DNA of 64,000 bases from Thamnaconus septentrionalis (Eukaryota; Chordata; Actinopteri; Tetraodontiformes; Monacanthidae): positions 16,801,989 through 16,865,988 of the forward strand of contig CM020515.1 of the NCBI GenBank assembly GCA_009823395.1, read 5' to 3'. Shown piece after piece: positions 46,481 through 58,173 of the stretch (positions within the stretch are counted from its first letter, which is position 1; the number at the start of each line of letters is the position of its first letter). A program made the position numbers and the translations under genes. Below the pieces are notes generated by a model. That model ran no database searches and had not been told where the DNA came from. It was given only the letters and a program-made list of their open reading frames with translations.

Positions 46481-48150
46481 TTTTCCTCTGCTGTGCTTAG
46501 AATGCTACTGTAATAAGGCACATTTCCCCTGTGTGGAATTAATTAAAGTAATCTAATTCTTATCTAATCAACAGAACTCGTGACCATGTGACTTTATTGT
46601 TGCTGAGGCATTAAGAGCGTCACTATAATGGGACACGAACCAATTCCAATCAATTCCAGTCACTGACAACTTTCTTGGCAACGTGTTTTTGAATCAGTGA
46701 ACAAATAGATGCGGCATGATTTGCACGTGACACACCTGGACTTTGGTAAGAGGGAGTCAGCGGTGTAATTCTACAACTGAGGAACTGTAGAACTCACATC
46801 AGGAGCACATAATTTTTTTAAATTTTATGTTTATATGTAGAATTGTGATGGTGTCCATGTTACACTCCAGCCAGTAAGGCTGTGCTGTAACACTATTGTT
46901 CTAACTGGCAGCTCTGGATCCACTTCAGGATCATCAATCTGGAATCAGGCTGTTTAATTGGGGAAGAATTTAAAAGGCTTTCGCCAAATCCTATTTAAGA
47001 AGCCGTGGATGCACTCGATGAGGAGGAAGTGGGGGAGAGGGGTGCTGTGGTTTACTGTGGGCTACCTGTTCCAGGAATTTCCCCACTGGTCTTGGATCAA
47101 ATTTGATCACATTTGCTGCCATTCTGTTCCTGTTGACACAAGGCTGAGAGCAAACCGAGTGAACTGCACTTCGGAGTCATGATGTCCTGGACGTGATGCC
47201 ACGATATGGTCTGTGACGATGTCAGGGACTTTTTTTCCTGGTTCTTTCATCCGCTGGTTTAGAGCGTTCTGTTGCAATGTTGGTGAGGATGTTGGGGAGG
47301 TTGTTGGGTGGGGGTGGGGCGGGGGTGCTCTTATATAAGAAGAGACCAGGACAAAGTAGTTGTTATCCACACCCTTGGGAATTTGTTTCCACCTTCTATC
47401 TCCACCTCAGTGTGGTCAGTAAATACTCCTTCCTTCTTCTCACAAACCCCTTCATAGTTTTGGCAACACTCAGAGCCAGCTTGTTTCACATTACACCACC
47501 CAACCAGTTTCAGGTTCACCTTCTGCTGGCTCTCCCTCTCTCACTTCGCAGTGGATTCTTTTTCTCCAACATGATCAGCGGGGGTTGCGCGCAGGAATTA
47601 GCATCGCAGTCTGAGGAGCCACGGCGGGGGCAGGGCGCTCCCTTGAATGCCTTCCTTGTCGTTAGAATTAGCCCAGTCCTATCCTTCCACCCAATGCAAA
47701 ACCCCTCTCAGTCTGATGTAGATGAGGGAGGATTGTTTTTCGTGTTGACCTGATTAACAGGCTTTGCCACCCAGAGGATGAATATTTTGAAAGTCGCAGA
47801 CGGGGCAGGCGGTGTCCGAGTGCCTCCTTGCTGTTTGCTCTAGGACGGGGGAGGGGGACGGTGGATTCTCAGCGGAGAGGAGAAGGCCTGCAATTTCACA
47901 GACAACATCTCTTCCTCTGGAGAGCAGGGCCATGTGACCAGTTTGGCTTCTCTGCATCAGCCGTTATTAGTGGAAATACACATCTTGACACCCCCAGAGA
48001 GATAGACGTTACCTTGTAGGTGAAGACCTGTGAGAAACATCCCCTGAGATTTTGGTGATTTGATGAAAGAAAAAGAACAAAACCTGTTTTGGACACTTTG
48101 TAGTTGCGACAGTTCTTTCCCAGAAGAGTGATGCATACCCTGCCGAGGTG

Positions 48151-48185
<35 letters not shown>

Positions 48186-49372
48186 GTAAATTGCGACCTA
48201 CACGAGACAAGACCAGAGGCCACGAAGTGAGTGCACTTTTAGGTGGAAGGGCAGCTCGGGTGAAAGAATGCACTTGCTTGCATATTTCCTGCCTTCTTCT
48301 CCTTTTTTGGAAGAACAAGCGCCAGTTGTTTTCAACAAAATGCCTTTATCTACAGACTATTGATTGTTTTTGTGGCTGTTGTAATTTTCTTGAAACCTTT
48401 TACCTTTTAAAATCTGCAGTCGGCATTTATTAGGTGATGTGATTGGGAAAATGTAAAGGTCACTTTCAATATGCTTTTTATTTTAAATTAATGAAAAATA
48501 ATCAGAAATAATTTCAGATGTCTTTAAATGCACATTGTGTCAAATTACCTGGGCAGAAATTTCATGAGGAATATAATCAGTTTATGTAAAATCACAACTA
48601 TTGTTGTGGAAAAGAGTAAAGATACCGATGCAGAAATACTGAGTAAATAAGTAATTTAATGAACAGAAAAGAAAAGATCGGAGCTCCGAGGCACAAACAC
48701 AGTACAACCAACAGAACAGATGCAACAAGTGCAACAGCTCAAATGAATGCAAGTGCAAGTGCAAAGAGATGAGGAAGATGGAGGTCTTTTATACAGTGGA
48801 CTGGGAAGTACGAGGATAAGGAAAGGGGGGGGAATGAGAGGAGACAAAACAAAGAATACCTCACCCTGGCGGGACACGAGGAGAATGTCTCGAGAAGGTT
48901 ATACCATGAAACTAACAGAGGACACGAGAGGCCAAGAATACTTATTTTCCATTGCACTATTTAATTTGCTGTCAAATTTATCTATCATACAGGATAGTTT
49001 GTTTCTTCTTTTCTAGAACAGTCAAGTTGAACAATCAACTTACAAGGAAAAATGTGAACATAAAACTATGCCAGCAATTCTAACAAGAGCTTGACTAAGT
49101 GAAAAGCAGGCTGTGAACGCAAGTTGCACCGACCCTTTAAAAAAAAACCACAGTCCTTGTTAAGTATTCTCCACTAACCTAAAGGGAATCTATATTTATA
49201 TCAAATTACAATTATGATAAGAGAGCAACAAAAATAGAACTTTGGAACAACTCTATGTTTTTTCCTTGAGCATTTACTAACTACGTTTTGTTAGAATTAA
49301 AATATCAAAACAAGAAATCAACAGGAAAAAGTAGGGCCGGGTGAACGCTTACAAAAACAAACACGGGTGAGG
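46481..49372. other. Spacer between coq10 and hsd17b1
   Basis: No further gene is visible. The right end is expected to hold the hsd17b1 3' UTR. A TG microsatellite lies at 48153-48184. Open frames here are short and have no recognised sequence. Confidence 0.5.
48153..48184. repeat. (TG)n microsatellite
   Basis: Perfect TG run of about 32 bases. Confidence 0.94.
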
Positions 49373-50965
49373 TTATTCTTCCTCGGCTGAGAAAATGATG
49401 TTGCTCATCGCGCTGATGTACCGCGAGCCGTCCGGTTCTGTGAACTTCAGTTTGGTGAGAGGCGGCATGACGCCGCTGGTGAAGTATCTGAAGGCGGGGC
49501 TGGGCGACTGGATGGCCTCCTGGAACACCTGCCGAAGAAAACAGACACGCCACAGCACTTGAACAACAATCTGGGATGATATTCAGCAACGTCACACATT
49601 AAACCGGTAACTGTCCTTGTTTCCAGAAGTTGACAGATCCAATACAGCATGCCATGATACCACATGATGCCATGTCATGAGGTACAATACACCTGATTGC
49701 TCCCGTGGTCACAGGGAACAATCTACAAATGCACTAGAAAGGCCCATGCACACAGTTGTGCAGAGCACCAGAAGATATACTATTTGCAAAATTATTAGTA
49801 AAGCCTACCTTTACAATATCCTCAGTGTCCTGTGCAGAATTCTGGAAAAAGAGCTGCAGTGCTGCAAGAACTTTTCGTAAAGGCTGAGCGTGTGGTTGTC
49901 CACCTCTCGGAGGCACTCGTCCCCCAGCTCGGCTTTCTGCAGGTTGGCCAGGAAGTCGGTGTTGACGGGGCCGCACTCGATGAGGCTCACGCTGCAGAGC
50001 ATTGCACAATTCTTAATTAGAGCATTTTTGTGTTCCACTGTCAGGAGCAACGCAGAAACTTGGAAACTCACTGGATTTTGAAGTGTTGCAGGAGGACGGC
50101 CAAACTCTCACATGCTCCCTCTATTGCAAACTTACTGGCGCAGTACACCTCATTAAAAGGGAGACCTGTGGGAGAGCACACAGAACCCCAGACCCCAGGG
50201 GTTGTTTTGTCAATTTCGAGCAGGGCGCTTTTGCATAAACACGGATCTGTCTTTGAAATCTGAACGAAAAAAAATAAAACCTGCACGTGTGGAACGCCGC
50301 TGGCACGCGGCAGCTCCCCGGACAATTGCTCAGCTCACCATGAAGCCCACCGGTGCTGCCGGTGACCAGGATGTGGCCTCTGCCTTGGGCCTTCATGTCC
50401 GGAAGGAAAGCCTGGATAGTCTGGATGGTGCCCAGGAGATTGACCTCCATGATCCGCCTGGTGGAATCCAGGGACAGCACCTCCAGCGGGCCCATCAAGC
50501 CCACACCAGCGTTGCACACTGCAGATCAGGAGAGCGAGAGTGTTCCCGAAGTCTTACAGTCTAATCTTGGAAATCCCGCTGCATCGTCTTACCCAGGATG
50601 TCCATCCGTTTCTCCACTACCCTCTCCTTGGCGTCGAGGATGGACTGCATGCTGGTCACATCCATCTGGAGTATGTCCAAAGTGTCCTTGTGCAGGCCTT
50701 TGACACTCTCCAGAAGGCGCTCCTTCTTGGCCAGGTTCCTCATCGTGGCATAGACTTGGACAGGAAGCCGTGTGGCATTAATGTAAGAAGATGGCTCGAT
50801 GTTCAGGAGAAGAGTGATGGGACCTGAGGGAGGTTTATAAGGTTAGGACCCCGATTGGGCGGCGTTACCTTTGTAGGTCTTCTCCGGGTCGGAGGCCAGC
50901 CGGACAGCCAAGCTGAGGCCAATTCCTGAGGAGCATCCTGTGATCAGAACCACCTTCTTCTCCAT
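49373..50965 (-). CDS. hsd17b1: 17-beta-hydroxysteroid dehydrogenase 1, frame broken once
   Basis: Six exons on the minus strand: 50965-50869, 50754-50593, 50518-50339, 50165-50072, 49991-49809 and 49528-49373. They code a classical short-chain dehydrogenase of 290 residues if one missing base is allowed for. Seen: cofactor motif TGCSSGIG (9-16), VCNAG (87-91), GSTGG with the catalytic serine, and YCASK (154-158) with the catalytic Tyr and Lys. HSD17B1 reduces estrone to estradiol with NADPH, mainly in gonads. RDH8 is the nearest alternative; [23 protein letters not shown] and [25 protein letters not shown] favour HSD17B1. Exon 5 is 183 nt where phase requires 184: after LQHCSS the frame shifts at a run of five T (A at 49846-49850), and [13 protein letters not shown] follows in another frame. 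The frame is also open upstream of the Met to a splice acceptor at 51013-51015, so an earlier start is possible. Confidence 0.88.
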
Positions 50966-51261
50966 GTTGCCCCACTGGCTGCTGAGCTGCACTGAGCCGT
51001 CGCTGTTGGAGGCTGAGAAGGAGATGTTATGTGAAGAAAAAAACTCACAGCGTTTTCAAGGCCGGTTGATTCCTAAACATCTTCTAGCTATCAGCCACAT
51101 GATCCTCCTCCCAGGCCTTTCCCACACCCTTGATGCTCTATTTTCATTTTGTCTGTTGCCAACGTGGGAAATGCTGCTAATTTATATATTTTTTTATGCC
51201 TCACTTATAAAATAAACTTTCAGCTGTTTAACTCTAAATGCACAAGCTTTCTTCATAATCA

Positions 51262-51276
51262 ACACCAGGTGGCAGC
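51262..51276 (+). promoter_or_regulatory. CTCF-like motif
   Basis: CACCAGGTGGCAG matches the CTCF core in plus orientation, about 300 bases upstream of the hsd17b1 start. Motif match only. Confidence 0.35.
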
Positions 51277-51628
51277 ATATCATAAACACAATCATAAACG
51301 TCAGACATTAGAAGTAACTTCTGCTGTTGGATAATACTCGTGTATCAATGAGGATTAGAAATCCTGAAGAAAAAAAAACACAGTAAAGTCGACTTTAATG
51401 TTGATGATGATAGAGAGCCTTCATTTTCTAGAAAGCGGTTCTCCTCTCAGGTCCAGGAAAACCTAGTTTGTGGACTATTTTTCCTTGTTAGTTCGTCTCA
51501 GCTTGAAATCATAATCAGCCAATCAATCTATTTAAGCCAAAGTGTCTGCTATCAGTGAGTCATTTATCAGCGAGGAATTGACTAATAGACATGTGACAGG
51601 TGCTTGTCGTCAACACGTCTACCCAGGC

Positions 51629-51645
51629 CGCCACTAGATGGCAAT
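51629..51645 (+). promoter_or_regulatory. CTCF-like motif
   Basis: CCGCCACTAGATGGCA matches CCASNAGRKGGC fully at the core, in the same orientation as the motif 370 bases to the left. Confidence 0.35.
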
Positions 51646-54132
51646 AAAGCCTTAAGAGACCGTTTGTGCTAAGTAAATATGTGCATACATTTGTGCATAC
51701 ATTTGAAATTAAAAATACATTTTTAAACTTTTTTCACCTGCAGTGAAAGTAAACAGGAACATTGATTGTGTGGTGCTGCTATTTGAGCCTCCTGAAGTTG
51801 TGTAGTCTGTGTTGGGACAAATGCATTGCTGATAACTAGTGGGGCTGTCGCTGGAGCTGGCTAGCAGCTAATTAGCTGTGCAACAGGGGGGTAACTGTGC
51901 TTATTACTGTTTTCTCCTGTCTGCATTAAAACCATCTACCATTCTGCCAGTGGGAGAAAAGTGTGGAGGAATTTCCGGCCCATTTGGCTGCGTTCCTCTC
52001 ATGGAGATGGCATCAGCTTGGCTGCTCTCCCGGAGTCCGTGGGACAGATGGCAGCTGGCCTTGGACCCATTCTCAAGGATCTCTGAATCCCCAGCCTTGT
52101 TAAAAAAAACAAAAAAAAAAACAAGCTCAGCCTTGGACTTTGCTGAGCTTCGTCTGGTTTTTATGGTGTGTGCCAAACTGTTATGGCCCCCATGTGCTTT
52201 TTTAGCACCATGAAGTTTTTGCACTCACATGTAGCGTGTCCACTGTGGCTGCAGAGGAGGAGGCAGTGAGGTGTTTCCATGGACACTGTTTGCAAACTGT
52301 CTTATCTCGAGGGGAGAAAATGCTGGGAAGCGTCCAGATTCTGGATCTCTGCTGTAAAACTATCAACTTTTCTTTTGAGACGACGCAGCCATCCATCCAC
52401 TGCTCGTCTCTGGGTGCGACTTGACAGCGTGTTGCATGGCCTGTGTACTGCAGCCTGTTGCATTTTGCTGGTTTGACCGAGCAGAAATGTTGCGTGTATT
52501 ATTGTATAGTGATGGTGAAGCAAAAGAAAAGAGTAGATCTAGAAATTAAAAAATAATGCAGGTTAAATGAATGTTTGTGTGCTTAAAACAAATCTAAAAA
52601 TAAAAAATAAAATGCCAATAATAGACAGTAGTAAAGTGGTATGAAAGAGTAAAAACAAGAATTTTATTCTAAAATACAAAATATCAATAAATCTGTATAA
52701 TTGTATATATTTTACCACAATAAATGCTGCTGATTTGAGTCTAACAACAATAATGAGCCATTCGATGGGTGGAGAGTTGCCATTATCACGGGCGTGAGCG
52801 TCTGTTATTGTTGCCATTCCATCTGATATCGGCCTGATTCCTCCCTCTTCTGCCTGTCTGTCTGGGAGGATTCGCCCCACTTAGTGAAACCACAGGCAGC
52901 TTCGGTCTAGACTTGATGAATATTTGCCTTAATAACTCCATGTCTGCATTCGCCGGGGAAAACGTGACCACACGTTTTACTCCGACACGCCGCAAAGACA
53001 TCTGACAAATGATGGCACAGATAGGCGGAATGTCCCCCGATGACACACTGCTTTTTAGATTGCTTTGTGGTTTCTCTACGTTTTTTTGGGGGGGGTTTTT
53101 GTGGAAAAAGGCTTGAAATAGCTTTTTCCGGTGCTCAAGTCCGTCTCGGTGGACGCGGGTCACTGAGGCCTGTGTGGTGGAAACAGCAACAATCCCTCTG
53201 TTCTGCAAAACACATCCAGCCTGCTGGAGTGAAAGATTGAAAGAGTTCCCTCGGCTGAGAGCGTAATCCGGCATGATTGTTTAAAAAGAAGGAAAATAAA
53301 AGGAAACCCATACTGAGGAATCTTCTAAACTGCAGACTGATGAGCGATGTGGCCCCCAGCAACACATCTGTTCACAGAACATACGGACGCTTTATGCCGG
53401 TGGAGGCTGAATGGGGAGGGAGCCTGAGAAATCCAGGGTGGATTTTTCACAAGGTAACGCACAAGCGAGGGGCTCCGCTCTGCTGAAACCATCACGGCTG
53501 GAAGGGACGAGGACATGTGGAAAGTATGAATGGCCCTGAGGAGAGAAAAGGCAAAATCAGCAAGTTTTTTTCTTTTTATTTTAAGAATGTAATTTGCTCA
53601 AACAAAACACTGAGAGTGACCTTCCACCCCTTTGCAAAAATAGCTTCACAGGTATATATCTGTGTATGCATTTTTAGACAATATTTAGACAACATACACC
53701 ATTTTATACCAGATAATCTTCGTTTCCAGCTGGTCAGCACACTGCTCAGAAACCAGACTGTGGGATAAAACCTAGACTTTTGGAAATTGCAGTTTGTGTT
53801 GTTACAAACGCTGCTGATATCAGAACTGATTCAAGGTTAGTGACAATATTTCCATCCAAGTGTTGTTGGGCTCTGTCTTGATTTTTTTTATCCAACGCCT
53901 TACAAAAATTTTAAGATCCAACATAGTATCTGTTTTTTGCAGAGACCTGAACAGAAACTCCAGCCAAGCAGGAGGTTATAAACACAGGGTTAATTATGTG
54001 CGTGTACTGTATTTTCTCTTTCAGTACTTGGATAATTAATTCAACCAAGTTTCAAGTACTTCAGCAGAAAACTGCTGGTCCCACAAGAGAAACTAGTCTC
54101 ATCTTTTAAGTGCAAAATTGGGGTCTCTCCAA

Positions 54133-54145
54133 AGGTCAAAGGTCA
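54133..54145 (+). promoter_or_regulatory. Consensus DR1 nuclear-receptor element
   Basis: AGGTCA-A-AGGTCA is a perfect direct repeat with a one-base spacer, the site type bound by HNF4, RXR/PPAR and COUP-TF. It lies about 3.2 kb upstream of hsd17b1. Binding is not shown. Confidence 0.4.
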
Positions 54146-54417
54146 CTCAAGCACTGGTCATAAATACAGTCAGATATCACTTATTTTATAAACATGCATA
54201 TTCTCCCACGGTATTTGAGAAACCGGTTTGCACCGTCAGTCGCCTGCTGGACATCAGCCCCCACGTCGTCATCAAACCCTGAGATCAAGCGGCTGACCCG
54301 TCGCTTCTTTACATTCCACACAACCAGTTTTTTGTGTAAAAGCATCTGAGCCGAAAGGATGCGGCGGCGATTGTGTCATGGGAAATGTCCTGTCATTCCT
54401 CAGCCAGCAGCTCCAGG

Positions 54418-54419
<2 letters not shown>

Positions 54420-54457
<38 letters not shown>
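54420..54457. repeat. (CT)n microsatellite
   Basis: Perfect CT run of 38 bases. Confidence 0.95.
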
Positions 54458-54459
<2 letters not shown>

Positions 54460-54593
54460 ACACCAAGGACATCCTGTTCATTCCATTTTTTCTGCTTGTT
54501 ATTTTTTGTCACTGTGGAATGTCCTCGGACTAGACCCGACCTTTATTTAGCTCGCAGCGCCGACGTCTTCATCAAGGCTGGAAGGCTGTCAGT

Positions 54594-54629
54594 TGGTAGT
54601 GGTGGTGGTGATGGTGGTGGTGGTGGTGG
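54594..54629. repeat. (GGT)n microsatellite
   Basis: GGT repeat with one 'gat' interruption. Confidence 0.9.
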
Positions 54630-55032
54630 GAGCGGGGGAGGGGTTGTGTGCATGCTACACAGCAGCAGGAGCAGCATTGTGCAAACACAGACATATCTGA
54701 TCCAAGCGGCTGAGGTTTGTTTTGTTTTTTTCTACAACGAGATCAAACTTGTTACTTACAGCTTTCTTATCTGACGTGCTGGCTAGATAACATTAACAAT
54801 TCACATTTAGCCAAAGATCACATCAGAAGCTTGCGGGGTCAGCTTCCAAATGCTGGTGGCTGGGGGGGAAAAAAAATCTGAATTGCTGAGTTGACAAACA
54901 TGTTTCGCAATTCAGTTTTTGTTTTGGCTTTTAAAGGACGAGCCCTTGCATGATGCCCCCAAAAAACAACTCTGAAGATCGCTGGAAAACAATATTGACT
55001 GGAATCCTTTTACGAAAAGAATTTCCTTCGGG

Positions 55033-55106
55033 CCCTGTGTTTGGAGCCTCCTGGAAAAATTACTACATGCCCTGTGTTTGGAGCCTCCTGCAAAAAATGC
55101 TACATG
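55033..55106. repeat. Tandem duplication of a 37-bp unit
   Basis: Copy 1 (55033-55069) and copy 2 (55070-55106) begin CCCTGTGTTTGGAGCCTCCT and end TACATG, with about four mismatches between them. The sequence is not a simple repeat. Confidence 0.9.
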
Positions 55107-56079
55107 TTGTAGAGGGACAGAGCCAACGGGTAGTAGGAGAAGTTGCTACTAGCCAGGGAGAGGTTTTAGTGACCCCCCTTTTGAGATCACAATGGGCTGA
55201 CTTCCAGCACTACGTGTTTGGGCACACAGTCTCGAGAAGTGCACGGAGGACTTCTCATTTTCACGGGCAGGCGAGACAGACGCGAATCAGAAAACATGAA
55301 TCACGCGTCAGATAAAGAAAGTTTTTGTTTAGAATTGAACGGATTCCAGCCTTGCTTTCTTGGCTCGCCGGCTTGTTGCTCCAGGTGCAGAGGGAGAGAG
55401 AATTCCAGGAGCTTCACGCACCAGCGCCTCACCTGTGATGTGGTGAAATGAAGTGATGGGTGGTGTGTTCAGGCGCAGCCAGAGTGACTCCTGCCTGCTG
55501 GTATTTAGCCATTTCCTCATCATAAATAAAAGAAAAACTCTCACTCTGCACATTTTCACACCTGGCAGCTTCTTTCTTCTCCTTTTCTCTTCTCCTCCTC
55601 CCCTCCCCCTCCATCGCCCTGATAACAGTCCTCAGTCTGTCCATCTGTCTGTCTGTCTGTCTAGCCAGGGCGCCGCTTGGTTACATGCCATTGTTTACCC
55701 TCGGCTCTGGATGCACTGGAACCGAGCGTGGAGACACGACAACGTGACCCACGGCCTCATCACAACGTGCGCGGCTGTAGTTCGCTGCAGATTTCCTGTT
55801 GATGTGAAAGCAACGCATTTGACACCTTTCTCCTTTTGCAAAGCATAGTTTTTTTGGGTTTTTTGTTGCGGCAGTTGCAGCTCGTGCTTCTCGCTGCTCA
55901 ATTGGAGACGAGCTCTTTCCTGTGTTCTCACGTGCTCGCAAAGCCCACATCCGCTCGCTGGCAAACACAAACACGCACACACGCACAAGTCTCAACGCAC
56001 AAAAGCAGATTAGCGTGCAGTGCAGTTGAGATATTGTGGCTCTCGGAAACAACGAAGCCCAGGTTTTGTTGTGTTTGTG

Positions 56080-56480
56080 TTCCTGGTGTTGTAGTACTTG
56101 AGGTTGGTTTCGGTCTCCAGACCACTTTTTAAGAGTCTCGGTCTCGTCTCAGACTCGGAAGCAGTCTTGTCTCAGTCTCGGACTGGGCGGAGTCTGGATT
56201 TTTGATCAAGACCAGTCGAGACTCAGCCAACACTGCAATGACAGATAAAAACAGAAAAGAATCCAGCCGTGAGATGTTGCTGTTTCATTTATGTAGAATC
56301 AAATTTTAATTTAAAAAGGATACTCGTCATTTGTTCTGTTTTGTTGGTATTTTTCTTTGGCAGATACAGTCTTGGTCTCGTCTTGGTCTTGAACTCCAAA
56401 TGTCTTGGTCTTGTCTCAGTCTCAGTAGTCTCAAGTCTTAATATTGTCTTGGTCTCGGTTGGTCTTGACTAAAACACTTA
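56080..56480. repeat. GTCTC-rich fish interspersed repeat
   Basis: Two arms of degenerate 'gtcttggtctcg' units (56105-56225 and 56365-56470) flank a unique centre. The left edge reads 'gtgttgtagtacttgag' and the right edge 'gactaaaacact'. From memory this resembles a widespread non-autonomous DNA-type repeat in teleosts. No transposase is coded. Confidence 0.55.
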
Positions 56481-56765
56481 GTGAGGACACTGAGCGTGCT
56501 CCACTGAGCGTGCTCCTCGCTCCTCACAGTTTTTTGCCGCCTCATGCTGCACAACTCTTGGATTCCAGTTCCAGGAGTTGTTACAAAGTTGCTATGAATT
56601 GAGTGACATGTGATGGCGCGCCTGACACCAGCGCTGCTTCTTCTTCTTCCCTGAGTTCTCCATGACTCTATGACGCCATCAGAGGATCATCATGTTTCCG
56701 CCCTTTCTCTCCTCTGTTGAGTCCCACAGTTGGGAGTTAATCCTCGCTGTGAGCTCAACAGAAAC

Positions 56766-56796
56766 CTCCCTCTCTCTCTCTCTCTCTCTTTCTCCC

Positions 56797-56827
<31 letters not shown>

Positions 56828-56828
56828 T

Positions 56829-56875
<47 letters not shown>
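56766..56875. repeat. Imperfect (CT)n tract
   Basis: About 110 bases of CT with scattered TTC and CCC interruptions, all pyrimidine on the plus strand. Confidence 0.95.
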
Positions 56876-56878
<3 letters not shown>

Positions 56879-57049
56879 CTGCACACACGCGTGCACCACG
56901 CAACCACAATGTCACCCGTCCTCATTGCAATCATACCTGTTGGGCTCAGCCATTCTTTCCAGCTGAGCAGGTTCTCATTGGTCGATTAGTCAACAGTTTC
57001 CCAGGTTTTTGTTTGTTTTTCTGATAAATTGAAAGTCTGGAATGAAGGT

Positions 57050-57053
<4 letters not shown>

Positions 57054-57124
<71 letters not shown>
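57054..57124. repeat. (CT)n microsatellite
   Basis: CT run of about 71 bases with one interruption. Confidence 0.95.
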
Positions 57125-58093
57125 GCATACCTTCCAGCCTTTCAGTATCGGGTTATTATGCATTGCTTATTTTTATGTTGTACTTCCTGTTGCCTCTCCA
57201 TTCCAGAGAAGCAGCCTCACTCGATTATTTATGCCCGAATCGTTTTAATAGGTCTCCAGTTCTATTTAGCCTTCTGATTGCAGCTGGCTACAAAAAATGC
57301 TCTACAGCGTTAGCTTTTTAGCGTTAGCTTTCAGCTTAAACGGATGATTTGTTGTTACGACCAGGTGTTTGGAAACATGACCACAAACAATTTGGTCTCA
57401 GATGGTGGTGCTAAAAGCTGGCTGGAGATGTGGTCACTAAGCTGGGGGAAGGAGGGGCAGGGGTGTGGTCAGTGCCCTTAATAACATCAAATGGGGCTCC
57501 TTTTTACTTTGTACTTCAAAAATGAGCAAGCAGAAGAAATAAAGTGATGGTCTGTTTTCACTTCTGGGAAGTTCACCAACTGGACACATGGTTAAAAAAC
57601 TTTGGTGAAGTGACTGCTGCGTAATAGGCAACATTTTCCGGGTCAATCAAAATCTTTATAGTGTCACCATTCCTCTCCCACGACCTGGCTGTCATCGTTT
57701 GCCTTCTGGCTCCCTTGACGCACAACAAAGTTATTTATTGGAGTTTTTCAAATAAAAAGAAACAAGCAAACAAATTGGTGAATTATGTAATTGCACTTTT
57801 CATGCGCAGCCTCCCACTCCTGGCAAAGGACGCAGATGTAAAACGTTCCCAAGCACCATCTGGGCCTTATCGCCCCTCCACATCACTTCCTTTCCATAAA
57901 AAAAATGGCCGAGAAGCAGAAGTGAAATCCCTCAAGGCTGCTTGTTCTCCCTATAAACGGTGCTACGTGCTTATCTCACATCGCTCAAATTTGTCAGATC
58001 AGTGTTTTGTTTTTAAGGTCCTGAAGAGCCGCAGCTCTCCTCCTGCGCTAGCACGCTGCCCTCTCCAGCCTCCTTTCAGTTTGACTGGAGCAA

Positions 58094-58106
58094 AGGTCGA
58101 AGGTCA
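58094..58106 (+). promoter_or_regulatory. DR1-like element, one mismatch
   Basis: AGGTCG-A-AGGTCA differs from a perfect DR1 at one base. Confidence 0.3.
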
Positions 58107-58155
58107 AGATGCTTGTTGACGTCTATTTGGGTCACAGTGACATGGGGAACGTCTC

Positions 58156-58173
58156 AGAGCCCCCTGGTGGTGG
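58156..58173 (-). promoter_or_regulatory. CTCF-like motif
   Basis: On the minus strand this reads CCACCACCAGGGGGCTC, a full match to the CTCF core. Its orientation faces the two plus-strand motifs near 51.3-51.6 kb. Confidence 0.4.

Noticed and set aside
56679..57248. Arg/Glu-rich and Ser/Leu-rich frames on both strands
   Set aside because: They are translations of CT/GA microsatellites.
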